From DQTL01 sp964396505 (lineage in GTDB: Bacteria > Bacteroidota > Bacteroidia > Flavobacteriales > Flavobacteriaceae), in the NCBI GenBank assembly GCA_964396505.1, contig CAYNFJ010000001.1, positions 1 through 57,757 on the forward strand: a stretch of 57,757 nucleotides of DNA, written 5' to 3'. A model generated the notes under the pieces. The model saw nothing but the letters and a program-made list of their open reading frames with translations, had not been told where the DNA came from and did not search any database. The translations under genes were made by a program, and so were the position numbers. Below, piece after piece: positions 1 to 8,158 of the stretch (position 1 is the stretch's first letter; the number at the start of each line of letters is the position of its first letter).

Positions 1-2381
1 ACGAAAGTCCCACTACTTTTGATATTACAGCAGAAGCAGTGGAATATTATCATTGTAACGGTGCAAACCAAGAATTGATATTTGAAGACTTTGAAGATGC
101 AACTGTAACTTATACGACAACGGTAACCGAATCAACAGATAATGCTTATAATTATTTTGTAAGATATGACGGATCAAATATTGGCTCTAATGTTACATAC
201 AACAATATGCAAGGCAATGGATATTTTGGTGCACAAGATATTGATGATGCTACAGGTACTTCATCGGCTATTTATTTACAATTTAATAATATTGATATTA
301 GCAAAATGTCTAATTTAAAATTTAGTGTTTATTTAGCAGAAGATGACGCAAGCGATGGACATGAAGACTGGGATGCAGATACTAATTTACATATTGCTTA
401 TCGTGTTGACGGTGGTAATTGGGTCAATCTGTTATGGGTTGAAGCGACCAACGGTACGAATTCTGAACCGGCTATTGATAATGATTTTAATGGCGTAGGT
501 GATTTAGGTAGCGAAATAACCGATAGTTTCCAAATATTTGAAAGAAATATAAGTGCAATCGGAGGTACACTAGATATTTCATTCAAATTTTACAAACTTG
601 ATGCCGGAGATGAAGATATAGCTATTGATAATGTTAAATTAATAGGAGATAAAGCAACCATTTGGGACGGCACAACCTGGTCAAACGGCACACCTACCGA
701 AACCTTAAAGGCGGTTATCAACGGCGATTATGATGCTACAACAGCTATTCATACGTGTGAATGTCAAGTAAAATCCGGTAAAACCTTGACTGTAAAATCC
801 GGTAATTATCTTTTGGTAGAACAGGATATTCATAACGAGGGGAACATCGTCGTGGAAAATGAAGGATCTATCGTTCAATCCAATCCATCGGCCAATAACG
901 ATGGTGCGGGTACTTATAAGATTATCAAACACACCCAAACCTATGCCGAATATGACTATACCTATTGGTCCAGTCCTACGGATGGAGAAACGATTGGAAA
1001 TGTGTTTAATACAAATAGCAGCCTGATAGCCGGCTCTTCTACCAACTCCGATGCTAACAGTCCGGCTGATCATATTTATAAATTGGATACTGCCAACTTT
1101 AACGATACAAATCCTGTTGACACCTTTGATGATGAAGGCGATGATTGGGTTGCCGTAAATGCGGCTACTGTTATGGAAAAAGGAAAAGGCTATATTGCGA
1201 TGGGTGCCGGTGCTGATTTTCCCTTTGATCCGGCTAATATAGCCACCGGTTTACAACAGCAAGTCTTTTTTAATGGAGCAATTAATAATGGGGATATCAG
1301 TATTGCCGTAGTAGAGGATAATGATAATGCGGACAATTTTACCAATCAAAATTTAATTGGTAATCCATATCCGTCGGCTATTGATATCCTTAAACTGACC
1401 GATACTAATTCCACTGTATTAGATGGTACTTTCTATCTGTGGACTCACGATTCGCCCATTAGTACCGCAAACCCCGGTCCCGATGCCTATAATTTTAAAA
1501 ATGATGATTATTCTACGATGACTGTCGATGTAAATGCCGGAACCGTGAGTGTCGTAAATGGAAGTAATGGAACCGGAGCAAATCGTTATGTCGCTTCAGG
1601 ACAAGGCTTTTTAGCAAATGTGTCGCAAGCCGGTAACGTAACTTTTAACAACAAAATGCGTGTAACAGGAGACAACAATCATTTCTTACGTCAAGCCAAC
1701 AGACAGGAGGTCAGTATAGACCGGGTTTGGTTAAATATGACTAGAGAAGATCAAGGAATCTATCGACAAGTTTTGGTAGGTTTTTATGATACTGCTACAG
1801 ATGATTACCAAAATGGGCAAGACGGGCAACGAATGGAAAATGGCAATAACACCGATTTTTATTCTGTGATATCCGGTGACAATAGGCGTTTTGCTATTCA
1901 AAATCTTGCCACCTTTAACGATACCAAAACCATTCCCCTAGGAATCGAAATCATCGAGGCCGGTACTTATCAGATTGATATAGACCACAGCGAAGGCGTC
2001 TTTGCCCAAGGACAAAAAGTCTATCTGGAAGACACCCAGCTGGGTATTATCCACGATTTTGCCAACGGAGCCTATGAATTTAGCAGTGAAGTAGTCGATA
2101 ATGATATTCGTTTTGTCTTACGCTTTACCAACGATGCACTAGGGGTAGATGATAGTGTAATCAATCGTGTAAATGTATATCCCAATCCGTCAAATGGTCT
2201 GTTCCTAATATCCATTCCTCAAGGAACAGCGGTAAGTACACAGGTTTATGATATTACCGGAAAACAAGTATTACAAACTACCGGAATACAACTGGATTTA
2301 AGCAAATTTACCAAAGGAGTTTATTTTGCCAGATTGACAATCAATGGTGTACAAACCGTCAAAAAATTGGTAGTAAAATAA
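1..2381 (+). CDS. Secreted protein with type IX secretion C-terminal sorting domain, 5' end missing
   Basis: The reading frame is open from the left edge (codons begin at base 3) to TAA at 2379-2381, leaving at least 792 residues and no true start. A GTG at 39 is in frame but sits inside the open frame and has no promoter, so I do not take it as the start. The last ~75 residues form a Por/T9SS sorting domain: a VYPNPSNG motif, then VYDITGKQV, a LDLSKFTKGVYFAR stretch and a basic end KKLVVK. The rest is rich in Asp, Asn, Thr and Gly with short beta-strand patterns, as in extracellular adhesins or enzymes of flavobacteria. I recognise no catalytic motif. Inference: exported across the outer membrane by the T9SS and either released or anchored to the cell surface. 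The substrate or role cannot be told from this fragment. Confidence 0.8.
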   Translation, partial: ESPTTFDITAEAVEYYHCNGANQELIFEDFEDATVTYTTTVTESTDNAYNYFVRYDGSNIGSNVTYNNMQGNGYFGAQDIDDATGTSSAIYLQFNNIDISKMSNLKFSVYLAEDDASDGHEDWDADTNLHIAYRVDGGNWVNLLWVEATNGTNSEPAIDNDFNGVGDLGSEITDSFQIFERNISAIGGTLDISFKFYKLDAGDEDIAIDNVKLIGDKATIWDGTTWSNGTPTETLKAVINGDYDATTAIHTCECQVKSGKTLTVKSGNYLLVEQDIHNEGNIVVENEGSIVQSNPSANNDGAGTYKIIKHTQTYAEYDYTYWSSPTDGETIGNVFNTNSSLIAGSSTNSDANSPADHIYKLDTANFNDTNPVDTFDDEGDDWVAVNAATVMEKGKGYIAMGAGADFPFDPANIATGLQQQVFFNGAINNGDISIAVVEDNDNADNFTNQNLIGNPYPSAIDILKLTDTNSTVLDGTFYLWTHDSPISTANPGPDAYNFKNDDYSTMTVDVNAGTVSVVNGSNGTGANRYVASGQGFLANVSQAGNVTFNNKMRVTGDNNHFLRQANRQEVSIDRVWLNMTREDQGIYRQVLVGFYDTATDDYQNGQDGQRMENGNNTDFYSVISGDNRRFAIQNLATFNDTKTIPLGIEIIEAGTYQIDIDHSEGVFAQGQKVYLEDTQLGIIHDFANGAYEFSSEVVDNDIRFVLRFTNDALGVDDSVINRVNVYPNPSNGLFLISIPQGTAVSTQVYDITGKQVLQTTGIQLDLSKFTKGVYFARLTINGVQTVKKLVVK

Positions 2382-2392
2382 GCATCTAACCC

Positions 2393-2423
2393 GTACCGCC
2401 GTGATTTGAAGTCACGGCGGTAC
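2393..2423 (+). terminator. Perfect 12-bp inverted repeat after the T9SS gene
   Basis: Arms 2393-2404 and 2412-2423 are exact reverse complements (GTACCGCCGTGA and its complement) around a 7-nt loop. It starts 12 nt after the stop codon, so it is well placed as a terminator or as a 3'-end stabilising hairpin. No T run follows, so it is not a classical intrinsic terminator. Confidence 0.5.
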
Positions 2424-2559
2424 TTAATACAAGAGAGTAGCCGAGCTAACTCACCGAATCAAAAACGGCGTACACGATTTTAATAGCCATTTATATTAAA
2501 TCCCTTTGTATTTATGGATTTTCGGTTGAATAACTGCCCTAACGCCACAGCAAATGCCT

Positions 2560-2679
2560 ATGATAAAATGGATCAAGAATAATACATTACTATTTTATTG
2601 TATTCTCATGGTAGTAATTACAGGTGCATTGCTCCTGGTATCTCTTTACTGGCAGAGCTTATATTGTGGCTGTAATTAA
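2560..2679 (+). CDS. Possible 39-aa single-helix membrane peptide
   Basis: ATG at 2560 to TAA at 2677-2679 encodes 39 residues. A short basic N-terminus (MIKWIKNN) is followed by about 22 uninterrupted hydrophobic residues and a Cys-rich end (LYCGCN). That layout, positive inside and then one helix, is typical of real small membrane proteins. No promoter box or homologous family is evident to me, and nothing in the neighbourhood needs it. It could be chance coding in an AT-rich spacer, so I give it low confidence. Confidence 0.3.
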   Translation: MIKWIKNNTLLFYCILMVVITGALLLVSLYWQSLYCGCN

Positions 2680-2729
2680 TCAAAAATCGTGTGACTCTTT
2701 AAAAAAAGAAAAAATAAAAGGTGGTTTCC

Positions 2730-2761
2730 TTGACAACCCCCTACCGGATGTTGTATATTTG
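2730..2761 (+). promoter_or_regulatory. Bacteroidetes-type promoter of queA
   Basis: TTG at 2730-2732 and TATATTTG at 2754-2761, separated by 21 nt, fit the Bacteroidetes -33/-7 consensus (TTG and TAnnTTTG). It lies about 45 nt upstream of the queA ATG. Confidence 0.6.
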
Positions 2762-2806
2762 CACGCTTTTTTACCATATTTTAAACACTAAATCCTAAGC
2801 ACTTAT

Positions 2807-3856
2807 ATGAAATTATCACAATTTAATTTTGAATTACCCAGAGAACTCTTAGCGGAATACCCTGCCGAAAACAGAGATGAGGCTCGATTGATGGTCGTTC
2901 ACAGAGATACCGGAAAAATAGAACACCGTCTTTTTAAAGACCTAATAAATTATTTTGACGATGGAGACTTGATGTTATTGAATAATACCAAAGTTTTTCC
3001 CGCCAGATTAATCGGAGAAAAAGAAAAAACCGGCGCCCGAATAGAAGTTTTTTTATTGCGGGAACTCAATGCCGACAATCGTCTTTGGGATGTATTGGTA
3101 GATCCGGCCAGAAAAATCAGAATTGGAAACAAATTATTTTTTGGAGAAGATGAAAGCCTGGTTGCCGAGGTAATTGACAATACGACTTCCCGAGGAAGAA
3201 CACTCCGATTTTTATTTGATGGAGATCACGATGAATTTATAGCCAAACTCAAAGAATTAGGTAGAACACCCCTGCCAAAATATATCAAAAGAGAACCCAC
3301 CGAAGAAGATAAAGAACGCTACCAAACCATCTATGCCAAACACGAAGGCGCCGTAGCAGCCCCTACTGCCGGTATGCACTTCTCCAAGCACTTGATGAAA
3401 CGCTTGGAAATAAAAGGGATTGAATTTGCAGAATTGACACTTCATGTGGGCTTGGGGACTTTTAGATCGGTAGAAGTAGAAGATTTATCCAAACACAAAA
3501 TGGATTCAGAAAGGATCATTATTCCTGAAGAAGTTGCCGATAAAGTAAACCGTACGAAAGACAAAAAAAACAAAGTAATTGCCGTAGGAACTACGGTGAT
3601 GCGGGCAATAGAAAGTTCTGTTTCTTCTGATCACAAATTGAATCCAGTGGATAAATGGACGCACAAATTTATCTTTCCGCCCTATGAATTTAGTATAGCC
3701 GATGCGATGATAACCAACTTCCATACACCCAAATCTACCTTGATGATGATGACCGCCGCTTTTTGCGATTACGATTTATTGATGAAGGCTTATAAAGAAG
3801 CTGTAAAAGAAAAATACAGATTCTTTTCTTATGGAGATGCGATGTTAATATTATAG
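2807..3856 (+). CDS. queA: S-adenosylmethionine:tRNA ribosyltransferase-isomerase
   Basis: Cytoplasmic tRNA-modifying enzyme that moves the ribosyl part of S-adenosylmethionine to 7-aminomethyl-7-deazaguanine in tRNA, giving epoxyqueuosine at the wobble position of GUN anticodons. The 349-aa product matches the family over its full length (about 340-360 aa). The N-terminus has the typical FNFELPRELLAEYP and LMVVHRDTG stretches, then DGDLMLLNNTKVFPARL, a central PLPKYIKR block, GAVAAPTAGMHFS and the C-terminal NFHTPKSTLMMM motif. The ATG at 2807 gives the standard N-terminus. It is a single gene with its own promoter and a shared terminator downstream, and the other queuosine genes are not in this window. 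The assignment rests on motifs throughout and I consider it secure. Confidence 0.97.
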   Translation: MKLSQFNFELPRELLAEYPAENRDEARLMVVHRDTGKIEHRLFKDLINYFDDGDLMLLNNTKVFPARLIGEKEKTGARIEVFLLRELNADNRLWDVLVDPARKIRIGNKLFFGEDESLVAEVIDNTTSRGRTLRFLFDGDHDEFIAKLKELGRTPLPKYIKREPTEEDKERYQTIYAKHEGAVAAPTAGMHFSKHLMKRLEIKGIEFAELTLHVGLGTFRSVEVEDLSKHKMDSERIIIPEEVADKVNRTKDKKNKVIAVGTTVMRAIESSVSSDHKLNPVDKWTHKFIFPPYEFSIADAMITNFHTPKSTLMMMTAAFCDYDLLMKAYKEAVKEKYRFFSYGDAMLIL

Positions 3857-3871
3857 TTTAAAATAACAATA

Positions 3872-3909
3872 AAAAAAGCCTGTTAATCTTTTGATTAACA
3901 GGCTTTTTT
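3872..3909. terminator. Bidirectional intrinsic terminator between queA and tsf
   Basis: A 17-bp perfect stem (3872-3888 with 3893-3909) closes on a TTTT loop. The arms begin with A6 and end with T6, so the hairpin is followed by a U run in both directions. It serves queA (+) and the rplM-rpsI-rpsB-tsf group (-), which converge here. Confidence 0.9.
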
Positions 3910-3925
3910 GTATTTCTAATTATAA

Positions 3926-4897
3926 TTAGGCTAAAGAAACACGTTTAAAACCAACAACCTCAACATCACCATAAGTCTTCACATAATCGGCTACGCTTTG
4001 TTTACTATCTTTGATAAAAACCTGGTCTAACAGACATTGCTCCAAATCCAAAGTAGTATTATCGGCAATAAAACGTTCCATTTTACCGGGTAAGATACGA
4101 TCCCAAATTTGTTCGGGTTTTCCTTCTGCTTTTAATTCTGCTTTCGCTTGTTCTGCTGCTTTGGCAAGAACGGCATCAGTCAATTGTTGTCTAGAGATAA
4201 ATTGAGGTACATTTTTAAGTGTTTTACCCAATCTACCCAATTCGATGTTTTCCTTTTCGATGGCAGCGATTCTAGCTTCTGTTTCAGCAGCAATATAGGC
4301 CGGGTCAAAATCTTTGTAAGTCAAAGTCGTGGCACCCATAGAGGCAACTTGCATCGCTAAATCTTTCGTCAAGATATCCGCTTTGTCAATAGGATTGGAA
4401 ACACCGACAATAACGGCAATTTTATTCCCTACGTGAATATAGGAACCTACATACGGAGCTTCAAGACGTTCAAAACCACCTATTTCAATTTTTTCACCAA
4501 TCACACCGGTTTGCTCGATTACTTTATCAGCAACGCTCATACCGTTTTCAAATTCGGATGCCAAGAAAGATTCTTTATCTTTAGCATTCAAAGCCAATTC
4601 GGCAAATTTTTGAGCCAAAGCGACAAAATCGTCATTTTTAGCAACAAAATCGGTTTCACAGTTTAGGGATACCACCACTCCAACTGTTTTATCGTTATTT
4701 ACACAGGCTATTGCAGCACCTTCAGAGGAATCTCTATCGGCTCTTTTGGCAGCTACTTTTTGCCCTTTTTTACGTAAGACTTTAATGGCTTCATCAAAAT
4801 CGCCTTCGGCTTCTTTCAATGCATTTTTACAATCCATCATACCGGCACCGGTCATTTTACGTAATTTACTTACTTCTGCAGCAGTTATTTTAACCAT
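3926..4897 (-). CDS. tsf: Translation elongation factor Ts
   Basis: Guanine-nucleotide exchange factor that recycles EF-Tu from the GDP to the GTP form in the cytoplasm. The N-terminal UBA-like helical domain is plain (LRKMTGAGMMDCKNALKEAEGD, residues ~10-32), followed by the VAAKRADRDSSEGA start of the core and the NCETDFVAKNDDF motif (residues ~79-91). At 323 aa it is longer than the E. coli protein (283 aa) but fits the Bacteroidetes form, which has a longer C-terminal core domain. It lies 28 bp downstream of rpsB, the classic rpsB-tsf pair, and ends at a strong bidirectional terminator. Confidence 0.97.
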   Translation of the reverse strand: MVKITAAEVSKLRKMTGAGMMDCKNALKEAEGDFDEAIKVLRKKGQKVAAKRADRDSSEGAAIACVNNDKTVGVVVSLNCETDFVAKNDDFVALAQKFAELALNAKDKESFLASEFENGMSVADKVIEQTGVIGEKIEIGGFERLEAPYVGSYIHVGNKIAVIVGVSNPIDKADILTKDLAMQVASMGATTLTYKDFDPAYIAAETEARIAAIEKENIELGRLGKTLKNVPQFISRQQLTDAVLAKAAEQAKAELKAEGKPEQIWDRILPGKMERFIADNTTLDLEQCLLDQVFIKDSKQSVADYVKTYGDVEVVGFKRVSLA

Positions 4898-4925
4898 TGT
4901 ATTTTATTTATAATCGTGTTAATAT

Positions 4926-5708
4926 TTATTCTTTTGTTTCTTCAGCTACTTTATTTTCAACAGCTTTGGTTTCTGCTTTAGCTTCTTTGGATTTATCAAC
5001 TGTTTTTCTTTCTTTAGAAGCTTTTTTCTCAGCCAAACCTGTGGCGATTGCAGCAGTCAAATAACTCAAAACTTTATCAATTGATTTGGTCGCATCGTCA
5101 TTAGATGGAATCACATAATCAATAGGTCTGGGATCGGAGTTGGTATCGACCATCGCAAAAATCGGAATATTTAATTTAGAAGCTTCTGCCACGGCAATAT
5201 GCTCTTTTTTAATATCCACTACTATGATAGCGCCGGGTAAACGGGTCATATCGGAAATAGAGCCCAAGTTTTTTTCCAATTTGGCTCTTTGGCGGTTGAT
5301 CTGTAGTTTTTCTCTTTTGGACAATGCTTCAAAAGAACCGTCTTGTTTCATTCTGTCAATACTGGACATTTTCTTTACGGCTTTACGAATGGTTTGAAAG
5401 TTGGTCAACATACCGCCCGGCCATCGTTCTGTAATATAGGGCATATGCACGCTTTCTGCATTGGTAGAGATAATTTCTTTGGCTTGTTTTTTAGTAGCCA
5501 CATACATAATTCTACGACCTGAAGCAGCAATTTTCTTAAGAGCTGCGGCAGCTTCTTCCATTTTTGCTGCGGTTTTGTACAAGTCAATAATATGAACACC
5601 GTTACGCTCTGAGTAGATGTACTGCGCCATATTAGGATTCCATTTACGAGTCAGGTGGCCAAAGTGTACCCCTGCATCGATTAGTTCTTTAATGTCAATA
5701 TTTGCCAT
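4926..5708 (-). CDS. rpsB: 30S ribosomal protein S2
   Basis: Small-subunit protein bound on the solvent side near the head-body junction. The ATG at 5708 starts MANIDIKELIDAGVHFGH, the normal S2 N-terminus, and gives 260 aa. An in-frame ATG 36 bp upstream would add an unnatural 12-residue leader, so I reject it. Motifs seen: GVHFGHLTRKWNP, RNGVHIIDLYKT, VATKKQAKEII, ERWPGGMLTNF and LPGAIIVVDIKKE. The last ~35 residues are a Lys/Glu/Ala-rich tail, common in this phylum. It follows rpsI after a 196-bp spacer that carries a long hairpin, so it may be read both from the rplM promoter and from its own. Confidence 0.97.
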   Translation of the reverse strand: MANIDIKELIDAGVHFGHLTRKWNPNMAQYIYSERNGVHIIDLYKTAAKMEEAAAALKKIAASGRRIMYVATKKQAKEIISTNAESVHMPYITERWPGGMLTNFQTIRKAVKKMSSIDRMKQDGSFEALSKREKLQINRQRAKLEKNLGSISDMTRLPGAIIVVDIKKEHIAVAEASKLNIPIFAMVDTNSDPRPIDYVIPSNDDATKSIDKVLSYLTAAIATGLAEKKASKERKTVDKSKEAKAETKAVENKVAEETKE

Positions 5709-5832
5709 TTTTAAAAATTGATTTACGTTCCGTTGAGTTAGCAATACCAGAGTAGCAAATTGTTTGGTCTCTCGTATTTGGATGCTAAATTAATTTCAAC
5801 AATAACTGATTAATATATAATTTGAATTGAAA

Positions 5833-5893
5833 CTATTTCGATTTACAACGGTTCTGATGTATATGCTGTACAACCAATAATAAATCGAAATAG
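5833..5893 (-). ncRNA. Hairpin in the rpsI-rpsB spacer, possible rpsB leader element
   Basis: Thirteen bases at 5833-5845 (CTATTTCGATTTA) are the exact reverse complement of 5881-5893. The 35 nt between them can pair further through a bulged AACC/GGTT segment. The structure begins 11 nt after the rpsI stop and ends about 125 nt before the rpsB start. No U run follows, so it is not a simple terminator. A leader that controls rpsB-tsf expression, or an RNase processing site, is an inference. Confidence 0.4.
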
Positions 5894-5904
5894 ATTGTAC
5901 TTGT

Positions 5905-6291
5905 TTAACGTTTTGAGAATTGGTATTTCTTACGGGCTTTTTTCTGTCCGAATTTTTTACGTTCTACCATACGGGAATCACGAGTTAGTAATCCCTCGGG
6001 TTTTAAGATAGCTCTGTAATCCGGATTGATTTCGGATAAGGCTCTTGAAATAGCCAATCGGATAGCTTCTGCTTGTCCTTTGACCCCACCGCCTTTGACG
6101 GTTATTTTGATGTCGTATGTTTCCACATTATCGGTCAACGATAAAGGTTGCATTACTTTATATTGTAGCGTCGCAACAGGAAAATACGTATTTAGTTCTT
6201 TGTTATTGACAACAATATTCCCTTTACCTTCTTGTAAGAAAATACGGGCGACGGCCTTTTTTCTACGACCTATTTTATGTATTACTTCCAT
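5905..6291 (-). CDS. rpsI: 30S ribosomal protein S9
   Basis: Small-subunit head protein whose C-terminal tail reaches the P-site tRNA. The 128-aa product has all the family marks: IGRRKKAVARIFL at the start, a central VKGGGVKGQAEAIRLAISRAL and the C-terminal RDSRMVERKKFGQKKARKKYQFSKR, with the usual terminal KR. It lies 1 bp after the stop of rplM, the universal L13-S9 pair, and must be co-transcribed with it. Confidence 0.98.
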   Translation of the reverse strand: MEVIHKIGRRKKAVARIFLQEGKGNIVVNNKELNTYFPVATLQYKVMQPLSLTDNVETYDIKITVKGGGVKGQAEAIRLAISRALSEINPDYRAILKPEGLLTRDSRMVERKKFGQKKARKKYQFSKR

Positions 6292-6292
6292 T

Positions 6293-6748
6293 TTATTTCA
6301 AATCGTTTAGGTTACACAATGTGGGTTTTTGTGCTTCTTGTTTGTGTTCTGAACCCACATATACATATAGGTTTCTAAATAAAGCACTTCCTAATTTGTT
6401 TTTAGGTAACATTCCTTTTACTGCTCTTTCGATCAAGCGAGTAGGGTCTTTATCAAACATTTCTTGAGCTGATAAAGAGCGTTGTCCTCCGGGATAGCCG
6501 GTGTGACGAATATAGGACTTGTCACTCCATTTTTTTCCGGTTAAAACGATTTTTTCTGCGTTGATGATGACGATATTGTCACCACAATCTACGTGCGGGG
6601 TGTAATTGGGTTTGTACTTACCTCTGAGAAGCATAGCAACTTTTGAAGCTAAACGGCCCAATGTCTGCCCGTCCGCATCAACCAACAACCATTCTTTATT
6701 CACGGTTTTTTTGTTAGCCGATACTGTTTTGTAACTCAATGTATTCAC
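6293..6748 (-). CDS. rplM: 50S ribosomal protein L13
   Basis: Large-subunit assembly protein, 151 aa against about 142 in E. coli. Motifs seen: WLLVDADGQTLGRLAS, LRGKYKPNYTPHVDCGD, VIINAEKIVLTGKKW, HTGYPGG and the AVKGMLPKNKLG region. It is the first gene of the rplM-rpsI unit. A TACTTTTG box lies upstream on the minus strand (6815-6822), about 67 nt before the ATG, without a clear -33 partner because that region is the tail of the upstream terminator. Confidence 0.98.
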   Translation of the reverse strand: MNTLSYKTVSANKKTVNKEWLLVDADGQTLGRLASKVAMLLRGKYKPNYTPHVDCGDNIVIINAEKIVLTGKKWSDKSYIRHTGYPGGQRSLSAQEMFDKDPTRLIERAVKGMLPKNKLGSALFRNLYVYVGSEHKQEAQKPTLCNLNDLK

Positions 6749-6844
6749 TACTATTGGTTTTTTGTGTTAAAATAATAAATTTACTAATCGTACTCTTCTT
6801 TTCAAAAGAGTGTGCAAAAGTAGTAATTTTTCTACAATAAAAAA

Positions 6845-6874
6845 AGCGTAATTGCTTTTTATCACAATTACGCT
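6845..6874 (-). terminator. Intrinsic terminator after the Kbp-like gene
   Basis: On the minus strand a 10-bp stem (6865-6874 pairing with 6845-6854; AGCGTAATTG) with a 10-nt loop is followed by a T-rich run. It lies about 70 bp after the stop of the BON/LysM gene and just before the rplM promoter region, separating the two units. Confidence 0.8.
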
Positions 6875-6942
6875 GCTATTTACTTATTTTATTGTTTATC
6901 AGTAACTAACAAATGTATCTGTGCTACTGACAAAATTAGTCA

Positions 6943-7398
6943 TTAAGCATCTAAAACAGGAATACGCAAAACCTGCCCGGGATAAATTAAATCCGGACTT
7001 TTTAACATAGGTTTGTTCGCTTCAAAAATAATGGGATAGCGCATCGCATCTCCATAATATTTTTTAGCGATTTTACTTAAAGAATCTCCACTGACAACTG
7101 TATGAAACTGCGCTTGTGGCTCTTCTATCGCAACGGTCATTCTATCATCTACATTGGCAATTCCCTCGGTATTTCCTAATACCAATACTACTTTTTCACG
7201 TGTTTCTTGTGAATCGGCTTCACCCCAAACAATAGCGGTATCACCTGACACCTCAACATTCATATCCACTACTTCAAACCCCAATTTTTCTACGGCATCA
7301 ACAAGTGCATTGGCTTTGTCAAATGATTCTTCTTCAGTGGTTTTTCCGATACCAAACACTTTAGCACCTGCATTTTTAATAAATGAAAATAATCCCAT
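6943..7398 (-). CDS. kbp: BON and LysM domain protein, Kbp (YgaU) homologue
   Basis: Small two-domain protein of 151 aa, the same size as E. coli Kbp (149 aa), a cytoplasmic potassium-binding protein. The N-terminus MGLFSFIKNAGAKVFG is a family mark, residues ~25-90 form a BON domain (GIANVDDRM near its end), and residues ~98-148 a LysM domain with EANKPMLKSPDLIYPGQVLRIP, nearly the same as in Kbp. I chose the ATG at 7398 because it gives the conserved MGLF start; an in-frame ATG at 7440 lies upstream of the promoter. There is no signal peptide. Potassium binding is known for the E. coli protein and inferred here. Confidence 0.85.
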   Translation of the reverse strand: MGLFSFIKNAGAKVFGIGKTTEEESFDKANALVDAVEKLGFEVVDMNVEVSGDTAIVWGEADSQETREKVVLVLGNTEGIANVDDRMTVAIEEPQAQFHTVVSGDSLSKIAKKYYGDAMRYPIIFEANKPMLKSPDLIYPGQVLRIPVLDA

Positions 7399-7426
7399 AA
7401 TCTTATTTTTTAAGTTTATAATAATA

Positions 7427-7456
7427 CAAAGGTGCGGCATTTTTACGTAAAAACAA
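7427..7456 (-). promoter_or_regulatory. Promoter of the Kbp-like gene
   Basis: Read on the minus strand, TTG (7454-7456), 19 nt, then CACCTTTG (7427-7434) differs by one base from the TAnnTTTG box. It supports the start at 7398 over the upstream in-frame ATG. Confidence 0.5.
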
Positions 7457-7624
7457 AATTTTATTAGCTGCTCTCACCGTTTTTATTAAAATATCTCGGC
7501 GTAAATAAAATATTCCCATGAACCTAAATCCGGTTGATTACTGGTACAAAATCAGTAAATTATCTCTGTGCTATTTATTATATCTAGAGCTTTAATGAGT
7601 GTCTGTTCTCGGGTTAAAAAAAAT

Positions 7625-7641
7625 TTGGCACTCATCTTGCA
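7625..7641 (+). promoter_or_regulatory. Sigma-54-type promoter motif
   Basis: The sequence TTGGCAC, 5 nt, TTGCA has the GG and GC pairs (7627-7628 and 7639-7640) exactly 10 nt apart, as RpoN promoters require, and matches the -24/-12 consensus at nearly every conserved base. Transcription would start near 7652 and run toward acpP, about 250 nt away. No rpoN or enhancer-binding protein gene lies in the window. Confidence 0.5.
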
Positions 7642-7845
7642 ATAGAATACAGGAGCCAAACCGATTGGATTTCGATTTAAAAAAACAGTCTTTTTTTGAT
7701 AATTGTAATCTTATCCGGAGTAAAATAACTATTCGAAATAGTTAATCAGAATTAAAAATCCTTGCTAAACAAGGAAATTAGTAACAAATATGGGTTGAGA
7801 ATACACTTTTTTCATCGATTAATGCATAATAAATCGAAAATTAAA

Positions 7846-7874
7846 TTTGTTTTTACAAAAGTTTCTTATTTTTG
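7846..7874 (+). promoter_or_regulatory. Promoter of acpP
   Basis: TTTG at 7846-7849 and TATTTTTG at 7867-7874 are 17 nt apart, a good match to the Bacteroidetes consensus, 30 nt upstream of the acpP ATG. Confidence 0.65.
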
Positions 7875-7904
7875 CCCCATAATTAATTAAAAACCTTTAC
7901 AATT

Positions 7905-8141
7905 ATGTCAGACATTGCATCAAGAGTAAAAGCCATTATCATAGATAAATTAGGCGTTGATGAAAACGAAGTTACCATGGAAGCGAGTTTTACCAACGAT
8001 TTGGGCTCAGACTCATTGGACACTGTAGAATTAATCATGGAATTTGAAAAAGAATTTGATATTCAAATCCCGGATGATCAAGCTGAAAACATTGCGACCG
8101 TTGGTCAAGCAATTTCTTTTATCGAAGAGGCTAAAAAATAA
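7905..8141 (+). CDS. acpP: Acyl carrier protein
   Basis: Small acidic carrier (78 aa) that holds growing fatty-acid chains as thioesters on a 4'-phosphopantetheine arm. The attachment serine is Ser37 in the DSLD motif (DLGSDSLDTVELIM). Length, acidity and the four-helix pattern match the family. It has its own promoter and an intrinsic terminator after it, yet is followed directly by fabF, the usual flavobacterial order acpP-fabF-rnc. Confidence 0.98.
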   Translation: MSDIASRVKAIIIDKLGVDENEVTMEASFTNDLGSDSLDTVELIMEFEKEFDIQIPDDQAENIATVGQAISFIEEAKK

Positions 8142-8158
8142 ATTTTTATACTCACATC

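Larger units (their letters stand above)
2382..2806. other. 425-bp intergenic region with hairpin, tiny ORF and queA promoter
   Basis: This gap between the T9SS gene and queA holds a perfect inverted repeat just after the stop (2393-2423), a possible 39-codon ORF for a one-helix membrane peptide (2560-2679) and a good Bacteroidetes promoter for queA (2730-2761). I see no tRNA or other structured RNA in the remainder. Confidence 0.6.
7399..7904. other. 506-bp divergent spacer between kbp and acpP
   Basis: This spacer carries the kbp promoter on the minus strand (7427-7456), a strong-looking sigma-54-type site on the plus strand (7625-7641) and the acpP promoter (7846-7874). No convincing ORF is present. 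About 250 nt separate the sigma-54-type site from acpP, room for a long leader or a small RNA. Confidence 0.5.

Noticed and set aside
7518..7595. 25-codon open frame in the kbp-acpP spacer
   Set aside because: It has no start context, no hydrophobic or charged pattern and no neighbour that needs it; chance explains it.
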